A DNA stretch of 64,000 bases, taken from Fibrobacter succinogenes. Lineage in GTDB: Bacteria; Fibrobacterota; Fibrobacteria; Fibrobacterales; Fibrobacteraceae. The notes beneath the pieces were generated by a model. It ran no database searches and was not told where the DNA came from. It worked only from the letters and a program-made list of their open reading frames with translations. The translations under genes and the position numbers were made by a program. Where the stretch lies: NCBI GenBank assembly GCA_902800345.1, contig CADCDO010000001.1:62001-126000 (forward strand), given 5' to 3'. Shown in pieces: positions 15,846 through 24,587 of this stretch; position 1 is the first letter of the stretch; the number at the start of each line of letters is the position of its first letter.

Positions 15846-17054
15846 ATGTCCAAGATCGAAACTCTTTGCATTCAGGGCGGTTGGCAGCCGAAAAACGGCG
15901 AACCGCGCGTTCTCCCCATCTACCAGAGCACCACGTTCAAGCAGAACCCGACGAACGACGCTGTCGCCAATAAGATTGCCGCGCTCGAAGGTGGTGTCGC
16001 AGCCATGCTTACGAGCTCCGGTCAGGCAGCCAACTTCTACGCCGTCTTTAACATTTGCGAAGCGGGCGACCACTTCATCAGCACTTCCGCTATTTACGGC
16101 GGTACGAGCAACCTCTTCTCCGTTACGATGAAGAAGCTTGGCATCGAATGCACGTTCGTGGACCAGGACGCCTCCGACGAAGAAATCGAGAAGGCCTTCC
16201 GCCCGAACACCAAGTGCTTCTTCGGCGAAACGGTCGCCAACCCGGCCGGCAAGGTGCTCGACCTCAAGCGCTTCGCCGACATCGCCCACAAGCACGGCGT
16301 TCCGATGATTGTGGACAACACGTTCCCGACCCCGATTCTCTGCCGCCCGATTGAATTCGGCGTTGACATTGTAACCCATTCCACGACCAAGTACATGGAC
16401 GGCCACGCCATGGCAGTCGGTGGCTGCATCGTTGATAGCGGTAACTTCGACTGGGAAGCTAATCACGACCGTTTCAAGGGCCTCACCGAACCGGATCCGA
16501 GCTACCACGGCCTCGCCTACACGAAGGCTTTCGGCAAGGGCGCCTACATCACGAAGGCTACCGCACAGCTCATGCGCGACTTCGGTTCCATCCAGTCTCC
16601 GCAGAACGCATTCCTCCTGAACGTGGGTCTCGAAACATTGCACCTCCGCATGCCGCGCCACTGCGAAAACGCTCTCGCTTGCGCCAAGTTCCTCAAGAAC
16701 CATCCGAAGGTCGCTTGGGTCAACTACGCTGGTCTCGAAGGCGACAAGTACTATGAACTCGCCCAGAAGCAGTTCAAGGGCGGCCTCCCGTGCGGCGTTC
16801 TCACGTTCGGTATCAAGGGCGGCCGTGAAAAGTCCATCCAGTTCATGGACAGTCTCAAGATGATTTGCATCGTGACCCACGTGGCCGACGCCCGCAGCTG
16901 CGTGCTGCACCCGGCAAGCCACACGCACCGTCAGCTCAGCGACGAACAGCTTATCGAAGCAGGTGTTGCACCGGACTTGATTCGCTTCAGTGTCGGTATC
17001 GAAAACGTCGAAGACATCATCGCCGACCTCACGCAGGCACTTGAAAAAGTGTAA
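15846..17054 (+). CDS. O-acetylhomoserine sulfhydrylase (MetY-type, PLP) lacking a conserved block
   Basis: 402 aa, against about 425-430 for the family. The Cys/Met-metabolism PLP fold is clear: LEGGVAAMLTSSGQAA, SAIYGGTSNLF, VDNTFPTP, the Schiff-base lysine in HSTTKYMDGHAMAVGG, and HPASHTHRQLS. The reaction expected is homocysteine formation from O-acetylhomoserine and sulfide. Oddly, the sequence passes directly from PIYQSTTFK to QNPTND near residue 32. Related enzymes carry about 23 more residues there, including the Tyr-x-Arg pair that binds the PLP phosphate of the neighbouring subunit. The deletion is in frame, so the gene stays open. It may be inactive, structurally altered, or an assembly artefact. 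The start has an AAAGGA site. Confidence 0.85.
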   Translation: MSKIETLCIQGGWQPKNGEPRVLPIYQSTTFKQNPTNDAVANKIAALEGGVAAMLTSSGQAANFYAVFNICEAGDHFISTSAIYGGTSNLFSVTMKKLGIECTFVDQDASDEEIEKAFRPNTKCFFGETVANPAGKVLDLKRFADIAHKHGVPMIVDNTFPTPILCRPIEFGVDIVTHSTTKYMDGHAMAVGGCIVDSGNFDWEANHDRFKGLTEPDPSYHGLAYTKAFGKGAYITKATAQLMRDFGSIQSPQNAFLLNVGLETLHLRMPRHCENALACAKFLKNHPKVAWVNYAGLEGDKYYELAQKQFKGGLPCGVLTFGIKGGREKSIQFMDSLKMICIVTHVADARSCVLHPASHTHRQLSDEQLIEAGVAPDLIRFSVGIENVEDIIADLTQALEKV

Positions 17055-17094
17055 TCTGCAACTGAGAAAGCCGCGATTTCACAAGTAAATTCTG

Positions 17095-17126
17095 CACGGT
17101 GCCGCAAAACAGCGCCGTGTTTTTTA
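17095..17126 (+). terminator. Rho-independent terminator after the sulfhydrylase gene
   Basis: CACGGTGC and GCGCCGTG pair across an A-rich loop and are followed by six T residues. Fragments of dispersed repeat (GTCATCCCGG at about 17146, and GGTGAGCTTGTCGAACC at 17165-17181, whose near reverse complement is at 28661-28677) fill the rest of the gap. Confidence 0.75.
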
Positions 17127-17259
17127 TGGCGTTCCAAGCGCTTTTGTCATCCCGGATTAAGGTCGGTGAGCTTGTCGAACCATTCCGGAGTGACCATTTT
17201 TATATAGCCACATCCCGCATATATGCCTATATTTTAGACACGTAAAAAAGGAATAAGCC

Positions 17260-18261
17260 ATGCTTAATTTAATTCGGGCTGTTAGCCGCTTTTTATCGAC
17301 ATACACATCGCTTTTCGTCATCGCATGTGCGATCATCGCGTTTTTCATCCCCACGCTCTTCGGCTGGGTTCACGGCAACACGAGTTCCATCATTCTCGGC
17401 ATCATCATGCTCAGCATGGGTCTCACCATTACGATGGACGACGTCCGCAACTTGATGAAACGCCCCGCCGACATATTCCTCGGTGCAGTCGCGCAATACA
17501 CCATTATGCCGCTCGTCGCATTCACGCTCACGAAGGTCTTCGGGCTTGACCCGTATTTGGCCATCGGCATTATTCTCGTCGGTTGCTGCCCGGGTGGCGT
17601 TTCGAGCAACGTCATGAGTTTCTTGGCTAAAGGCGACGTGACCTACTCCGTGAGCATGACCATGGCAAGCACGCTCCTCGCCCCGCTCATGACTCCGCTC
17701 TTGGTACTTTGGCTTGCCGACACGAGCATCGAAGTGAACGCTGTAGGCATGTTCCTCAACATCCTTTACGTGACCGTTTTCCCGATTGCGATCGGCTTCA
17801 CCTGCAACTATTTCTTCGGCAAGCGCGCTGGCTTCAAGGAATTCCAGTCCAACATGCCCGCCGTGAGCGTTATCGGCCTCGCATTAATCGTCGGTGGCGT
17901 CATCGTGACCGTGCGTCCGCAACTTTTCGCAAACGGCTTTGGGCTTATCGCACTCATCCTTGCCGTCGTATTCCTGCATAACGGCCTCGGTTACGTGCTC
18001 GGCTACAGCGTCGGTCGTTTGTTCAAGTTCAACACGGCCAAGAAGCGCACCATTTCCATCGAAGTCGGCGTGCAGAACGCAGGCATGGCAACAGTCCTCG
18101 CCGGTGCATTCTTCGCGAACCCAGAAAATCTCGCGCTCCACCCGGAAGCCGCCCTCTGCGTCGTGCCGTGCGCCATCAGCTGCGCCTACCATTCCATCAG
18201 CGGAACAATCCTCGCCGGCATCTATGCGCACATGGACACGAAGAAAGCCTCGCAAAAGTAA
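17260..18261 (+). CDS. Bile acid:sodium symporter family (BASS) transporter
   Basis: 333 aa with nine to ten hydrophobic helices. Family marks are GIIMLSMGLTITMDDVRNLMKRP early on, GIILVGCCPGGVSSNVMSFLAKGD in the middle, and IEVGVQNAGMATVLAGAFF near the end, which contain the residues that coordinate sodium in BASS proteins. It is expected to move an organic anion with sodium across the inner membrane. In bacteria without bile contact the substrate is often pantoate or a related acid, but this cannot be told here. It follows a terminator and is ended by another, so it is a single-gene unit. Confidence 0.92.
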   Translation: MLNLIRAVSRFLSTYTSLFVIACAIIAFFIPTLFGWVHGNTSSIILGIIMLSMGLTITMDDVRNLMKRPADIFLGAVAQYTIMPLVAFTLTKVFGLDPYLAIGIILVGCCPGGVSSNVMSFLAKGDVTYSVSMTMASTLLAPLMTPLLVLWLADTSIEVNAVGMFLNILYVTVFPIAIGFTCNYFFGKRAGFKEFQSNMPAVSVIGLALIVGGVIVTVRPQLFANGFGLIALILAVVFLHNGLGYVLGYSVGRLFKFNTAKKRTISIEVGVQNAGMATVLAGAFFANPENLALHPEAALCVVPCAISCAYHSISGTILAGIYAHMDTKKASQK

Positions 18262-18280
18262 ACGCTCTCTAAATGTTTAG

Positions 18281-18310
18281 AAAAAGGTAGTCTCAAGACT
18301 ACCTTTTTTT
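18281..18310 (+). terminator. Rho-independent terminator after the BASS gene
   Basis: AAAAAGGTAGTC and GACTACCTTTTT form a 12-bp stem with a 4-base loop, followed by more T residues. Confidence 0.9.
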
Positions 18311-18377
18311 GCTTTATTTTTCAAAGGTCTTACCCGAAAGTCCTTTTTTCATTATTTTGATAGATTTCCATTATATT

Positions 18378-18446
18378 TTATGAATTTCATAAAGTTTATT
18401 ATATGATTTTCATAAAATAGATTATCACTTTTTCATAAAAATAGGC
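18378..18446. repeat. Three tandem 23-bp iterons upstream of the AAA/DUF4143 gene
   Basis: TTTCATAAA occurs at 18385, 18408 and 18431, exactly 23 bp apart, within units that share further bases (ATGATTTTCATAAAATAG and relatives). The first unit extends to a near-perfect dyad, TTTATGAATTTCATAAA (18377-18393). The last unit ends 25 bp before the ATG. The arrangement suggests cooperative repressor sites, perhaps for autoregulation. Confidence 0.65.
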
Positions 18447-18471
18447 TATATTTAAAGAAAAAAGGGCAATT

Positions 18472-19626
18472 ATGATAAAAAGAGCGATTTCAGGCACAAT
18501 TTTGGACATGGCTAGTAAATTTCCCGTGGTCACATTGACCGGACCACGGCAAAGCGGCAAATCTACACTGCTGAAATCGTGTTTCGCAGACTACAAATAC
18601 GTTTCATTAGAAGATCCCGACATCCGACAACTTGCCGAAAATGACCCACGAGGATTCCTAAAAAACTGCGGGACAAAATGCATCATTGACGAAGCACAAC
18701 GTGTCCCAGATTTATTTTCCTATTTGCAAACAATCGTTGATTCTCGCGATGAATGCGGACAATTCATTTTATCAGGCTCCCATAATTTTCTGTTAATGGA
18801 ACGCATTTCACAAAGCCTAGCCGGTCGCACCAGTGTTCTAAAGCTCTTTCCCTTTTCCATTGCAGAACTGCAAGCTACCAACATACTACCCAACGACCTT
18901 GACGAAGTCCTGCTCAAAGGTTGCTATCCAAGACTATACGACAAGAAAATTACAGCCAAAGAATATTTTACATCATACTTGCAGACATACGTCGAACGTG
19001 ACGTTCGTTTATTACGAAACATAATTGACATGACCGCATTTAAGCGATTCCTCAAGCTCTGTGCCGCAAATGTAGGCTCCGTTTTAAACGTGGCTTCGCT
19101 GGCCAAAGATGCGGGAATTTCTGTCGTGACCGCAAATTCCTGGATTTCAATTCTTGAAGCAAGTTTTGTACTACTGCGATTGCCCCCCTACTATAAAAAC
19201 TTTTCAAAACGGATCATCAAATCTTCCAAAATTTATTTTTGCGATACAGGCCTGCTATGCAATTTGTTAAACATTTTCAATCGGGAACAACTGCAAGAAA
19301 GCAATTTGCGCGGAGCTATTTTCGAAAACTTAATCGTCATAGAACTTATGAAAGCGGCCCTATTCAAAGGCGAGGAGCCACAACTTTATTTTTGGCGAGA
19401 CACAAACCAAAATGAAGTAGATCTACTTCGTGAAACCGACGGCAAATTAGAGGCCATTGAAATAAAATCTGGCGAAACAAAAAATCAAAAATTCTACGAC
19501 GGTTTAAAAAAATTCTCCGAAGTCTCAGGGATTTCGCTTTCCGACACAAAAGTAGTTTACGGAGGCAGCGATTCTTACCGTGGAGAAAATCAAAAATTCA
19601 TCAGTTGGAAAGAAATGGACTTGTAG
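18472..19626 (+). CDS. ATP-binding protein of the AAA_14 / DUF4143 family
   Basis: 384 aa. Walker A is GPRQSGKST (about 24-32), followed by the Walker B-like CIIDEAQRVPDLF and the sensor-like FILSGSHNFLL. The C-terminal half is DUF4143, ending in a nuclease-like core EVDLL...AIEIKSG. The family is widespread, often on mobile or phase-variable genes, and has no agreed function; DNA-related or toxin-antitoxin-like roles have been proposed. It is AT-richer than its neighbours. Three 23-bp iterons lie just upstream and an AAAGGG ribosome site precedes the ATG. The left copy of the 28-bp repeat B begins four bases after its stop. Confidence 0.9.
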   Translation: MIKRAISGTILDMASKFPVVTLTGPRQSGKSTLLKSCFADYKYVSLEDPDIRQLAENDPRGFLKNCGTKCIIDEAQRVPDLFSYLQTIVDSRDECGQFILSGSHNFLLMERISQSLAGRTSVLKLFPFSIAELQATNILPNDLDEVLLKGCYPRLYDKKITAKEYFTSYLQTYVERDVRLLRNIIDMTAFKRFLKLCAANVGSVLNVASLAKDAGISVVTANSWISILEASFVLLRLPPYYKNFSKRIIKSSKIYFCDTGLLCNLLNIFNREQLQESNLRGAIFENLIVIELMKAALFKGEEPQLYFWRDTNQNEVDLLRETDGKLEAIEIKSGETKNQKFYDGLKKFSEVSGISLSDTKVVYGGSDSYRGENQKFISWKEMDL

Positions 19627-19630
19627 CATA

Positions 19631-19658
19631 TGAAAAGGGCAGCCCTTTCGAGCCGCCC
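19631..19658. repeat. 28-bp direct repeat B, left copy (contains a terminator)
   Basis: Identical over 28 bases to 21450-21477. On the minus strand GGGCGGC pairs with GCTGCCC (one G-U pair) and TTTTCA follows, forming an intrinsic terminator for the adenosine deaminase gene. It also lies directly behind the plus-strand ATPase gene. Confidence 0.88.
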
Positions 19659-19705
19659 CAAATTTCTATTAAGTAGATTTATTTTTAGGATTGTGAAGAA
19701 CCGGG

Positions 19706-21310
19706 TTAGGGCATTTTCGGAATTATATTTTTTATATAGTTTTCAAAATCATCAAATTTTTGATCTACTTTCGCCTTTAAGCCGCAAATACCCGTAGTAG
19801 GATTACCATACTTCTCGTCATCAGAAAGGAAACTGTATTGGACACTGTTATACACAATCTGCTTTAAATCTTCATAACTCAAATCATATCTGTATGCCGC
19901 AAGCGTATACTCTTCCGTGAGTGATGTACGAAGAATGCCCGGGTCATCGGTGGATATGATTATCGGTATTCCGCTATCCTTGTAAATCTTAAACGGGTGA
20001 GCATCATCCTTGACACCAAGAATAAACTCATTGCTGGTAAGATTTATTTCTACGGGAACACCATTACCTAATTTCAATTCCTGAGCCGTATCCGCTTTCA
20101 TTTTTTCAAGAACATTCCCGTATATGTTTACATCCCCATTTTTTTTGTGAAGATGTTCAAAAGCGATGTCCACGCCATGTCCAATTCTTTTGGCACCAGC
20201 TATTTCTACGGCATCAGTAACATGGTAAGTGAGGTGTTCCGGCGGAATAAGCCCCATTGTAAGTTCGCCCGCATGGAGAGATACATTAGGAGATTGATTG
20301 TCCTTAAAAAGTTTTTCTTTTAAGACTTTAAACATAATCATGTGGGCCTTGTAATACAGCATCGAATTCTCGGAGTTCTCAGCTGAAACAAGATTACAAC
20401 CGACAATTATATCCCATTTCCATCCAGGTATATTTTTTTGTAAAAGCATTGCCCTATGAACGATATAAAGCTGGCAAAAAACATCAAGAGGCGTTTTATT
20501 TCGATCCGCATATCCTTGTAACCTCATCATCACATCATCATCATTATCCGCTACATTTACCGTATCAAATTTTCTGATGACTTTTTTGATTTTTAATGAA
20601 TTCGTTTTCAACGATTCATGAGTAAGAATTTTTATACACTTGACGATATAACTATTTACAGCTTCATCTAAATCCTTATTGCCAATAAATTTTATCAAAA
20701 CTTCGTTTAAGCAATCAAATATCTTTTTTTCGTTTTCTTCGGGATTATCATTGTAATGTAGACAAAAATCTGTCAGTTTCTCAGTATAACGATCATAATC
20801 CGCTTTATCAAGATAAGCAAATTCAGGAACTTTAGGACGGATACCCATCGTTTCGATATACTGTACATTTTCTTCTTTCGCCCTAACTTTCAATTGATGG
20901 ACTATTTCAGGCAAATATTCTTCGTTTGTTGCAGCGCCGAAATCCCCAAACAAAGAGAAGAAATACTCGTCCGCACCAAGAGGATACTTATAAGGGTGAT
21001 AATTTCTTACGCTCCATTTATCAATCAGAGACATGCGAACAGAATGGAAATTATCCATATTCGAACTCAACTGAACGATTTCCACATTCGCAGGTATGGA
21101 TGAATAAAGTTTTCCCGTTTCCAAATTTACATAGAGATTGTTTTCACAAGCAATCGAAAAAAGCGTTTCCGCATAGGCAGCACCGGTGAGGTGATGGTGC
21201 AGGTCCGCGCCCTTGGGCATCGCGGCAATAAACTGGCGCAGTTTTGCCATATTGCCCTTAACAAAGTCTCGAAAATAATTACTTACAGGATTTTCTTCAT
21301 TTAATTCCAT
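19706..21310 (-). CDS. Adenosine deaminase family protein on a repeat-flanked segment
   Basis: 534 aa, longer than classical bacterial adenosine deaminase (about 340 aa). Metal and catalytic motifs are present: KGADLHHHLTGA near residue 35 (zinc His pair), SLHAGEL near 345, RIGHGVDI, and STDDPGI near 453 (Asp pair). It is expected to deaminate adenosine or a related purine in the cytoplasm. The extra central helical region, about 150-300, is not recognised and may set substrate choice. A strong AAGGAGA site precedes the ATG at 21310. The gene is AT-rich and is the only one between two identical 28-bp terminator repeats, which suggests insertion between the ATPase and antiporter genes. Confidence 0.85.
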   Translation of the reverse strand: MELNEENPVSNYFRDFVKGNMAKLRQFIAAMPKGADLHHHLTGAAYAETLFSIACENNLYVNLETGKLYSSIPANVEIVQLSSNMDNFHSVRMSLIDKWSVRNYHPYKYPLGADEYFFSLFGDFGAATNEEYLPEIVHQLKVRAKEENVQYIETMGIRPKVPEFAYLDKADYDRYTEKLTDFCLHYNDNPEENEKKIFDCLNEVLIKFIGNKDLDEAVNSYIVKCIKILTHESLKTNSLKIKKVIRKFDTVNVADNDDDVMMRLQGYADRNKTPLDVFCQLYIVHRAMLLQKNIPGWKWDIIVGCNLVSAENSENSMLYYKAHMIMFKVLKEKLFKDNQSPNVSLHAGELTMGLIPPEHLTYHVTDAVEIAGAKRIGHGVDIAFEHLHKKNGDVNIYGNVLEKMKADTAQELKLGNGVPVEINLTSNEFILGVKDDAHPFKIYKDSGIPIIISTDDPGILRTSLTEEYTLAAYRYDLSYEDLKQIVYNSVQYSFLSDDEKYGNPTTGICGLKAKVDQKFDDFENYIKNIIPKMP

Positions 21311-21449
21311 TGTTTTTTCTCCTTAATTGTTGGTTTTTATTTGTTTTTCCTCCCAGTCTATTAATTGCACAATAGCATTCTTTTACTCACTTTTTTAACA
21401 CAAAAGTTTATTTACATTATTTAGCAGTTCACCGGCCTCCCAGCTACAC

Positions 21450-21477
21450 TGAAAAGGGCAGCCCTTTCGAGCCGCCC
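21450..21477. repeat. 28-bp direct repeat B, right copy (contains a terminator)
   Basis: Perfect copy of 19631-19658. On the minus strand it is an intrinsic terminator 36 bp beyond the antiporter stop, so it is probably the original terminator of that operon. Confidence 0.88.
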
Positions 21478-21512
21478 TTTGTTATGACCAGGAAAACGAA
21501 TGAATAAAAAAT

Positions 21513-23177
21513 TCACGAGATTAGCAGGATTGCAAGCACCTGCCCGCTCAAGATTCTTAACAACATCGTGAGCGGATAAACCGAAGCGTAACCGATGTTC
21601 GTCGCCTCGGAATTGCTGAGACCGTTTGCAAACGCAAGCGCCGGAGGATCCGTCGTTGCACCTGCAAGTACACCGCAAAGCGAAAGATAATTGACCTTGC
21701 ACACCGCCTTGCCGACAATCGCTACAATCATCAGCGGAACAAACGTGATAATCGCCGAGAGCGCCATGTAGTAGAATCCGTCGCCGTTCAAGAGCACGTC
21801 AAAGAACTTGATGCCTGCATTGAGGCCCACGCAGCTGAGGAATATCGTGATGCCGAGTTCACGCAGCATGAGGTTCGCGCTATTCGCCATGAAAAAGTTG
21901 AGCGGACCCATTTTGCGTTTGCGGCTGAGAATAATCGCTACAATCAGCGGACCACCAGCAAGGCCTAGCTTCAAAGGAGTCGGCATGCCAGGAATCGCAA
22001 CAGGTATGCTTCCGACAATTACGCCGAGGAAAATTCCAAGGAACGCTGGGAGAATTTCTGGATGGTCCAGCGCCGTGAGAGAATCCCCCAATTCTTTTGC
22101 AGCAGCAGCAATCGCATCCGGCGTACCGACGACAAGCAACTTATCGGCAAACTTCACGCGGATATCGAGGCGCCCGGTGAACTTGAACCCGCCACGCGTC
22201 ACACGGCTCACGGTCACGCCAAAGCGGTCATTAAGCGCGAGCTGCTTGATGCTCTTGCCAAGGATTTTCTTGTTCGTCACGAGAATCGTCTTGACCGCCA
22301 AATTTGATTTCTGGAGCGTAATCGGAGTTGCCTGCTTTTCGCCAATAATCTTCTGCAAGCTTTCAATCGCATCCGGCATCCCGACAACATGCACCAGGTC
22401 ATAGAGTTCTAGCGTCATGTCATCCTTAGGCATGTTGATGACCTGGTCGCGAGCGTGGCGCGTCACCACGGCACCCGAAGAGGTCAGCCCCGGAATGTCC
22501 TTGATCTTGCAACCCACGAGATTTACGTTATCCACACGCAACGTGCACGACATGATTTCCTTGGACTGTTCCGCAATTTCTTTTTGGTATTCTGCGGCAG
22601 CGGCTTCCGGCTTTTGCCTAAAGAACACGCGCACAAGAATCATCACGAGAATAATGCCGATTACGCCGAACGGATACGCCACCGCATAGCCCACGCCCGT
22701 AAGCGACGCATCAACGCCCGCCGCCGTAAGCGCCGAATTTGCAGCGCCGAGCGACGGTGTATTTGTCACGGCACCGCAAAGCATGCCTATCAGCACCGGC
22801 ACGTTATCGTGCATGCTCGTCGTGAAATAAATAAGGACGGTTGCAAGAACACCCAAGAAGACAATGCTCACCGCAAGAATGTTGAGCACCAGACCATGCC
22901 GCTTTATGGAGTCCATAAAGCCAGGCCCCACTTGCATACCGATTGTATAGACGAACAGGATAAGACCGAATTCCTGCATAAAATGGAGAACGCTGGGCTC
23001 GATCCGCATTCCGATATGACCGAGAAGGATTCCCACGAAAAGAGCGCCAGCTCCCCCAAGACTCACACCCTTCACCTTCACCTTGCCCAGCATGATGCCG
23101 ATGGCTGCGGTCAAGGATAGCGCGAGTACTTGTTGCCCTACGGAGGGCTTTGCAAATAAATCAATTAACCAATCCAT
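21513..23177 (-). CDS. AspT/YidE-family antiporter with two RCK_C (TrkA-C) domains
   Basis: 554 aa. Two hydrophobic halves (about 5-190 and 375-554), each with the Asp-Ala exchanger duplication pattern (FGLILFVYTIGMQVGPGF in the first half, LMLRELGITIFLSCVGLNAG in the second), flank a soluble part with two RCK_C domains (about 205-360). Members exchange aspartate for alanine or move other dicarboxylates; the substrate is not evident here. The gap from the FISUMP lipoprotein stop is only 9 bp, so the two genes are probably co-transcribed. The start lacks a strong Shine-Dalgarno, consistent with coupling. Confidence 0.9.
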   Translation of the reverse strand: MDWLIDLFAKPSVGQQVLALSLTAAIGIMLGKVKVKGVSLGGAGALFVGILLGHIGMRIEPSVLHFMQEFGLILFVYTIGMQVGPGFMDSIKRHGLVLNILAVSIVFLGVLATVLIYFTTSMHDNVPVLIGMLCGAVTNTPSLGAANSALTAAGVDASLTGVGYAVAYPFGVIGIILVMILVRVFFRQKPEAAAAEYQKEIAEQSKEIMSCTLRVDNVNLVGCKIKDIPGLTSSGAVVTRHARDQVINMPKDDMTLELYDLVHVVGMPDAIESLQKIIGEKQATPITLQKSNLAVKTILVTNKKILGKSIKQLALNDRFGVTVSRVTRGGFKFTGRLDIRVKFADKLLVVGTPDAIAAAAKELGDSLTALDHPEILPAFLGIFLGVIVGSIPVAIPGMPTPLKLGLAGGPLIVAIILSRKRKMGPLNFFMANSANLMLRELGITIFLSCVGLNAGIKFFDVLLNGDGFYYMALSAIITFVPLMIVAIVGKAVCKVNYLSLCGVLAGATTDPPALAFANGLSNSEATNIGYASVYPLTMLLRILSGQVLAILLIS

Positions 23178-23186
23178 CTTGTAATA

Positions 23187-23753
23187 TTAATTTTTTACGC
23201 AGCGAACGGATGCGGCGATATTCTTGTTAAAGTGCTCATAAGCAATAGTCGAATCTGTCACGCGAACAAGGTAGGCTCTAGAATCATCATAGCTGTCGCG
23301 GGTCCAAAAGCTGGCACTTGCGTTTTTGTCGGCGAATTTTCCGTCGTAATAACGAAACCCGGCAAACAGCAAGCCAAATACACTGCCTTTTTTGAGTTCT
23401 GCCGGAGTGGCCCTACCGAAAGCGTTCTTGAAATCCTGTTGCGAAGGGAGCGTCCAGCCTTTCGGGCAAAGACCGTTTGTTGCCGCCCCCCAAGTGTAGA
23501 GTCGGCCCATGGCTTCGCAGTTGGCGTGGTCATTGCCGTAGCAGATACTTGAGTCGGGAACGAATGCAGACAAATTTTCTGCTATCCAAATTTGGCCTTC
23601 GATATTTATCGTTGAGTAAGTCTCTTCTGAACAGTAAAGTTTATGGGTGGATCCATCGTAAGAGCACGCATTAGAAGCATCGCAGGCGGTAAACGCGGTC
23701 ATCGTAGCAATGGTGGTAGCAATCATGCAGATTATTTTAAAAACCTTTTTCAT
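23187..23753 (-). CDS. FISUMP-domain lipoprotein
   Basis: 188 aa. The signal peptide ends in a lipobox (TAFTAC), giving a lipid-anchored Cys. The remainder is one Fibrobacter succinogenes major paralogous domain (FISUMP): QIWIAENLSAF, a short cysteine pair around SICYGNDHANCEAMGRLYTW, then GLCPKGWTLPSQQDF, and the ending SVRCVKN. These domains have a C-type-lectin-like fold in predictions and no proven function. The gene precedes the antiporter by 9 bp on the same strand and is the first gene of that unit. Confidence 0.9.
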   Translation of the reverse strand: MKKVFKIICMIATTIATMTAFTACDASNACSYDGSTHKLYCSEETYSTINIEGQIWIAENLSAFVPDSSICYGNDHANCEAMGRLYTWGAATNGLCPKGWTLPSQQDFKNAFGRATPAELKKGSVFGLLFAGFRYYDGKFADKNASASFWTRDSYDDSRAYLVRVTDSTIAYEHFNKNIAASVRCVKN

Positions 23754-23946
23754 AAAACATCCTCTTTTTTTTTCGCACGCAAATTTAGAACCGCCAATTG
23801 ATAATGTCTAATAGATTATTTATATCGGATTAATAATAAAAAATGATTAATACATTTCAAATCTATAATTTTACCATTCTCGAGCTCATCGCCCCGCACA
23901 TTTCATTGCTATATTCATCAAAGAATCCTTAAACACAGGCGGCAGC

Positions 23947-24495
23947 ATGCCAGAAGAACAAATCGACATTTTAAACAGCGACGGCACACCGGCAGGTTTT
24001 TCCCGCGGAAGAACAGAAGTCCACGCTAAAGGGCTTTGGCACCGTACGATTCACGTCTGGGCGTTCGACTCCAAAGGCAGGATTCTTTTCCAGCTCAGGA
24101 GCCACCTCAAAGAGAACAACCCGAACTTGCTCGACACAAGCTGCGCCGGGCACATCAGTGCAGGCGACATCAGCCGCAACGCCGCAATCCGTGAACTGCG
24201 CGAGGAACTGGGCGTATCAAAGAAAACCGAGGACCTGGAATACCTTTTCGAAGCCATTCATGACAACATTCTAAACAACGGAACGTATATCGACAGAGAA
24301 TACTACGACACATACAAAATAGTTCTCACCGATGACGAGGCCAGACACCTTGTGCCGCAGCCGGGCGAAGTCGATGATTTCGTTTGGTTGACACGCGACG
24401 AATTTCTATCAATGCATGCCCGGTCCCCCGAAAAATTCGTCGAGCACCCCAAGGATTACGGCTGGATACAATCAATACAAATTACACAAAAATAA
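23947..24495 (+). CDS. Nudix hydrolase, IDI-like branch
   Basis: 182 aa. The Nudix box reads G-HISAG-D-ISRNAAI-RELREELGV: every catalytic position is kept except that the first box Glu is Asp. The sequence around it (DSKGRILFQLRSHLKENNPN, then LDTSCAGHIS) follows the isopentenyl-diphosphate isomerase-like branch, often annotated as NUDIX hydrolase YfcD-type. It should hydrolyse a nucleoside- or other-diphosphate with a divalent metal; the substrate is not known. A GGCGG stretch lies close to the ATG. It stands alone between two unrelated neighbours. Confidence 0.88.
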   Translation: MPEEQIDILNSDGTPAGFSRGRTEVHAKGLWHRTIHVWAFDSKGRILFQLRSHLKENNPNLLDTSCAGHISAGDISRNAAIRELREELGVSKKTEDLEYLFEAIHDNILNNGTYIDREYYDTYKIVLTDDEARHLVPQPGEVDDFVWLTRDEFLSMHARSPEKFVEHPKDYGWIQSIQITQK

Positions 24496-24587
24496 GTTTA
24501 AAATAGTTTACAAGCCGTCATCTTTTAACTAAATTAGCTGTTGGGTGTGAGGAGCGATTTCCGAGAAGAACTCGGGGGATGGGCTCT

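Noticed and set aside
15840..16928. 362-codon minus-strand ORF opposite the sulfhydrylase gene
   Set aside because: Antisense shadow of a strongly biased gene; the peptide is not like any known protein.
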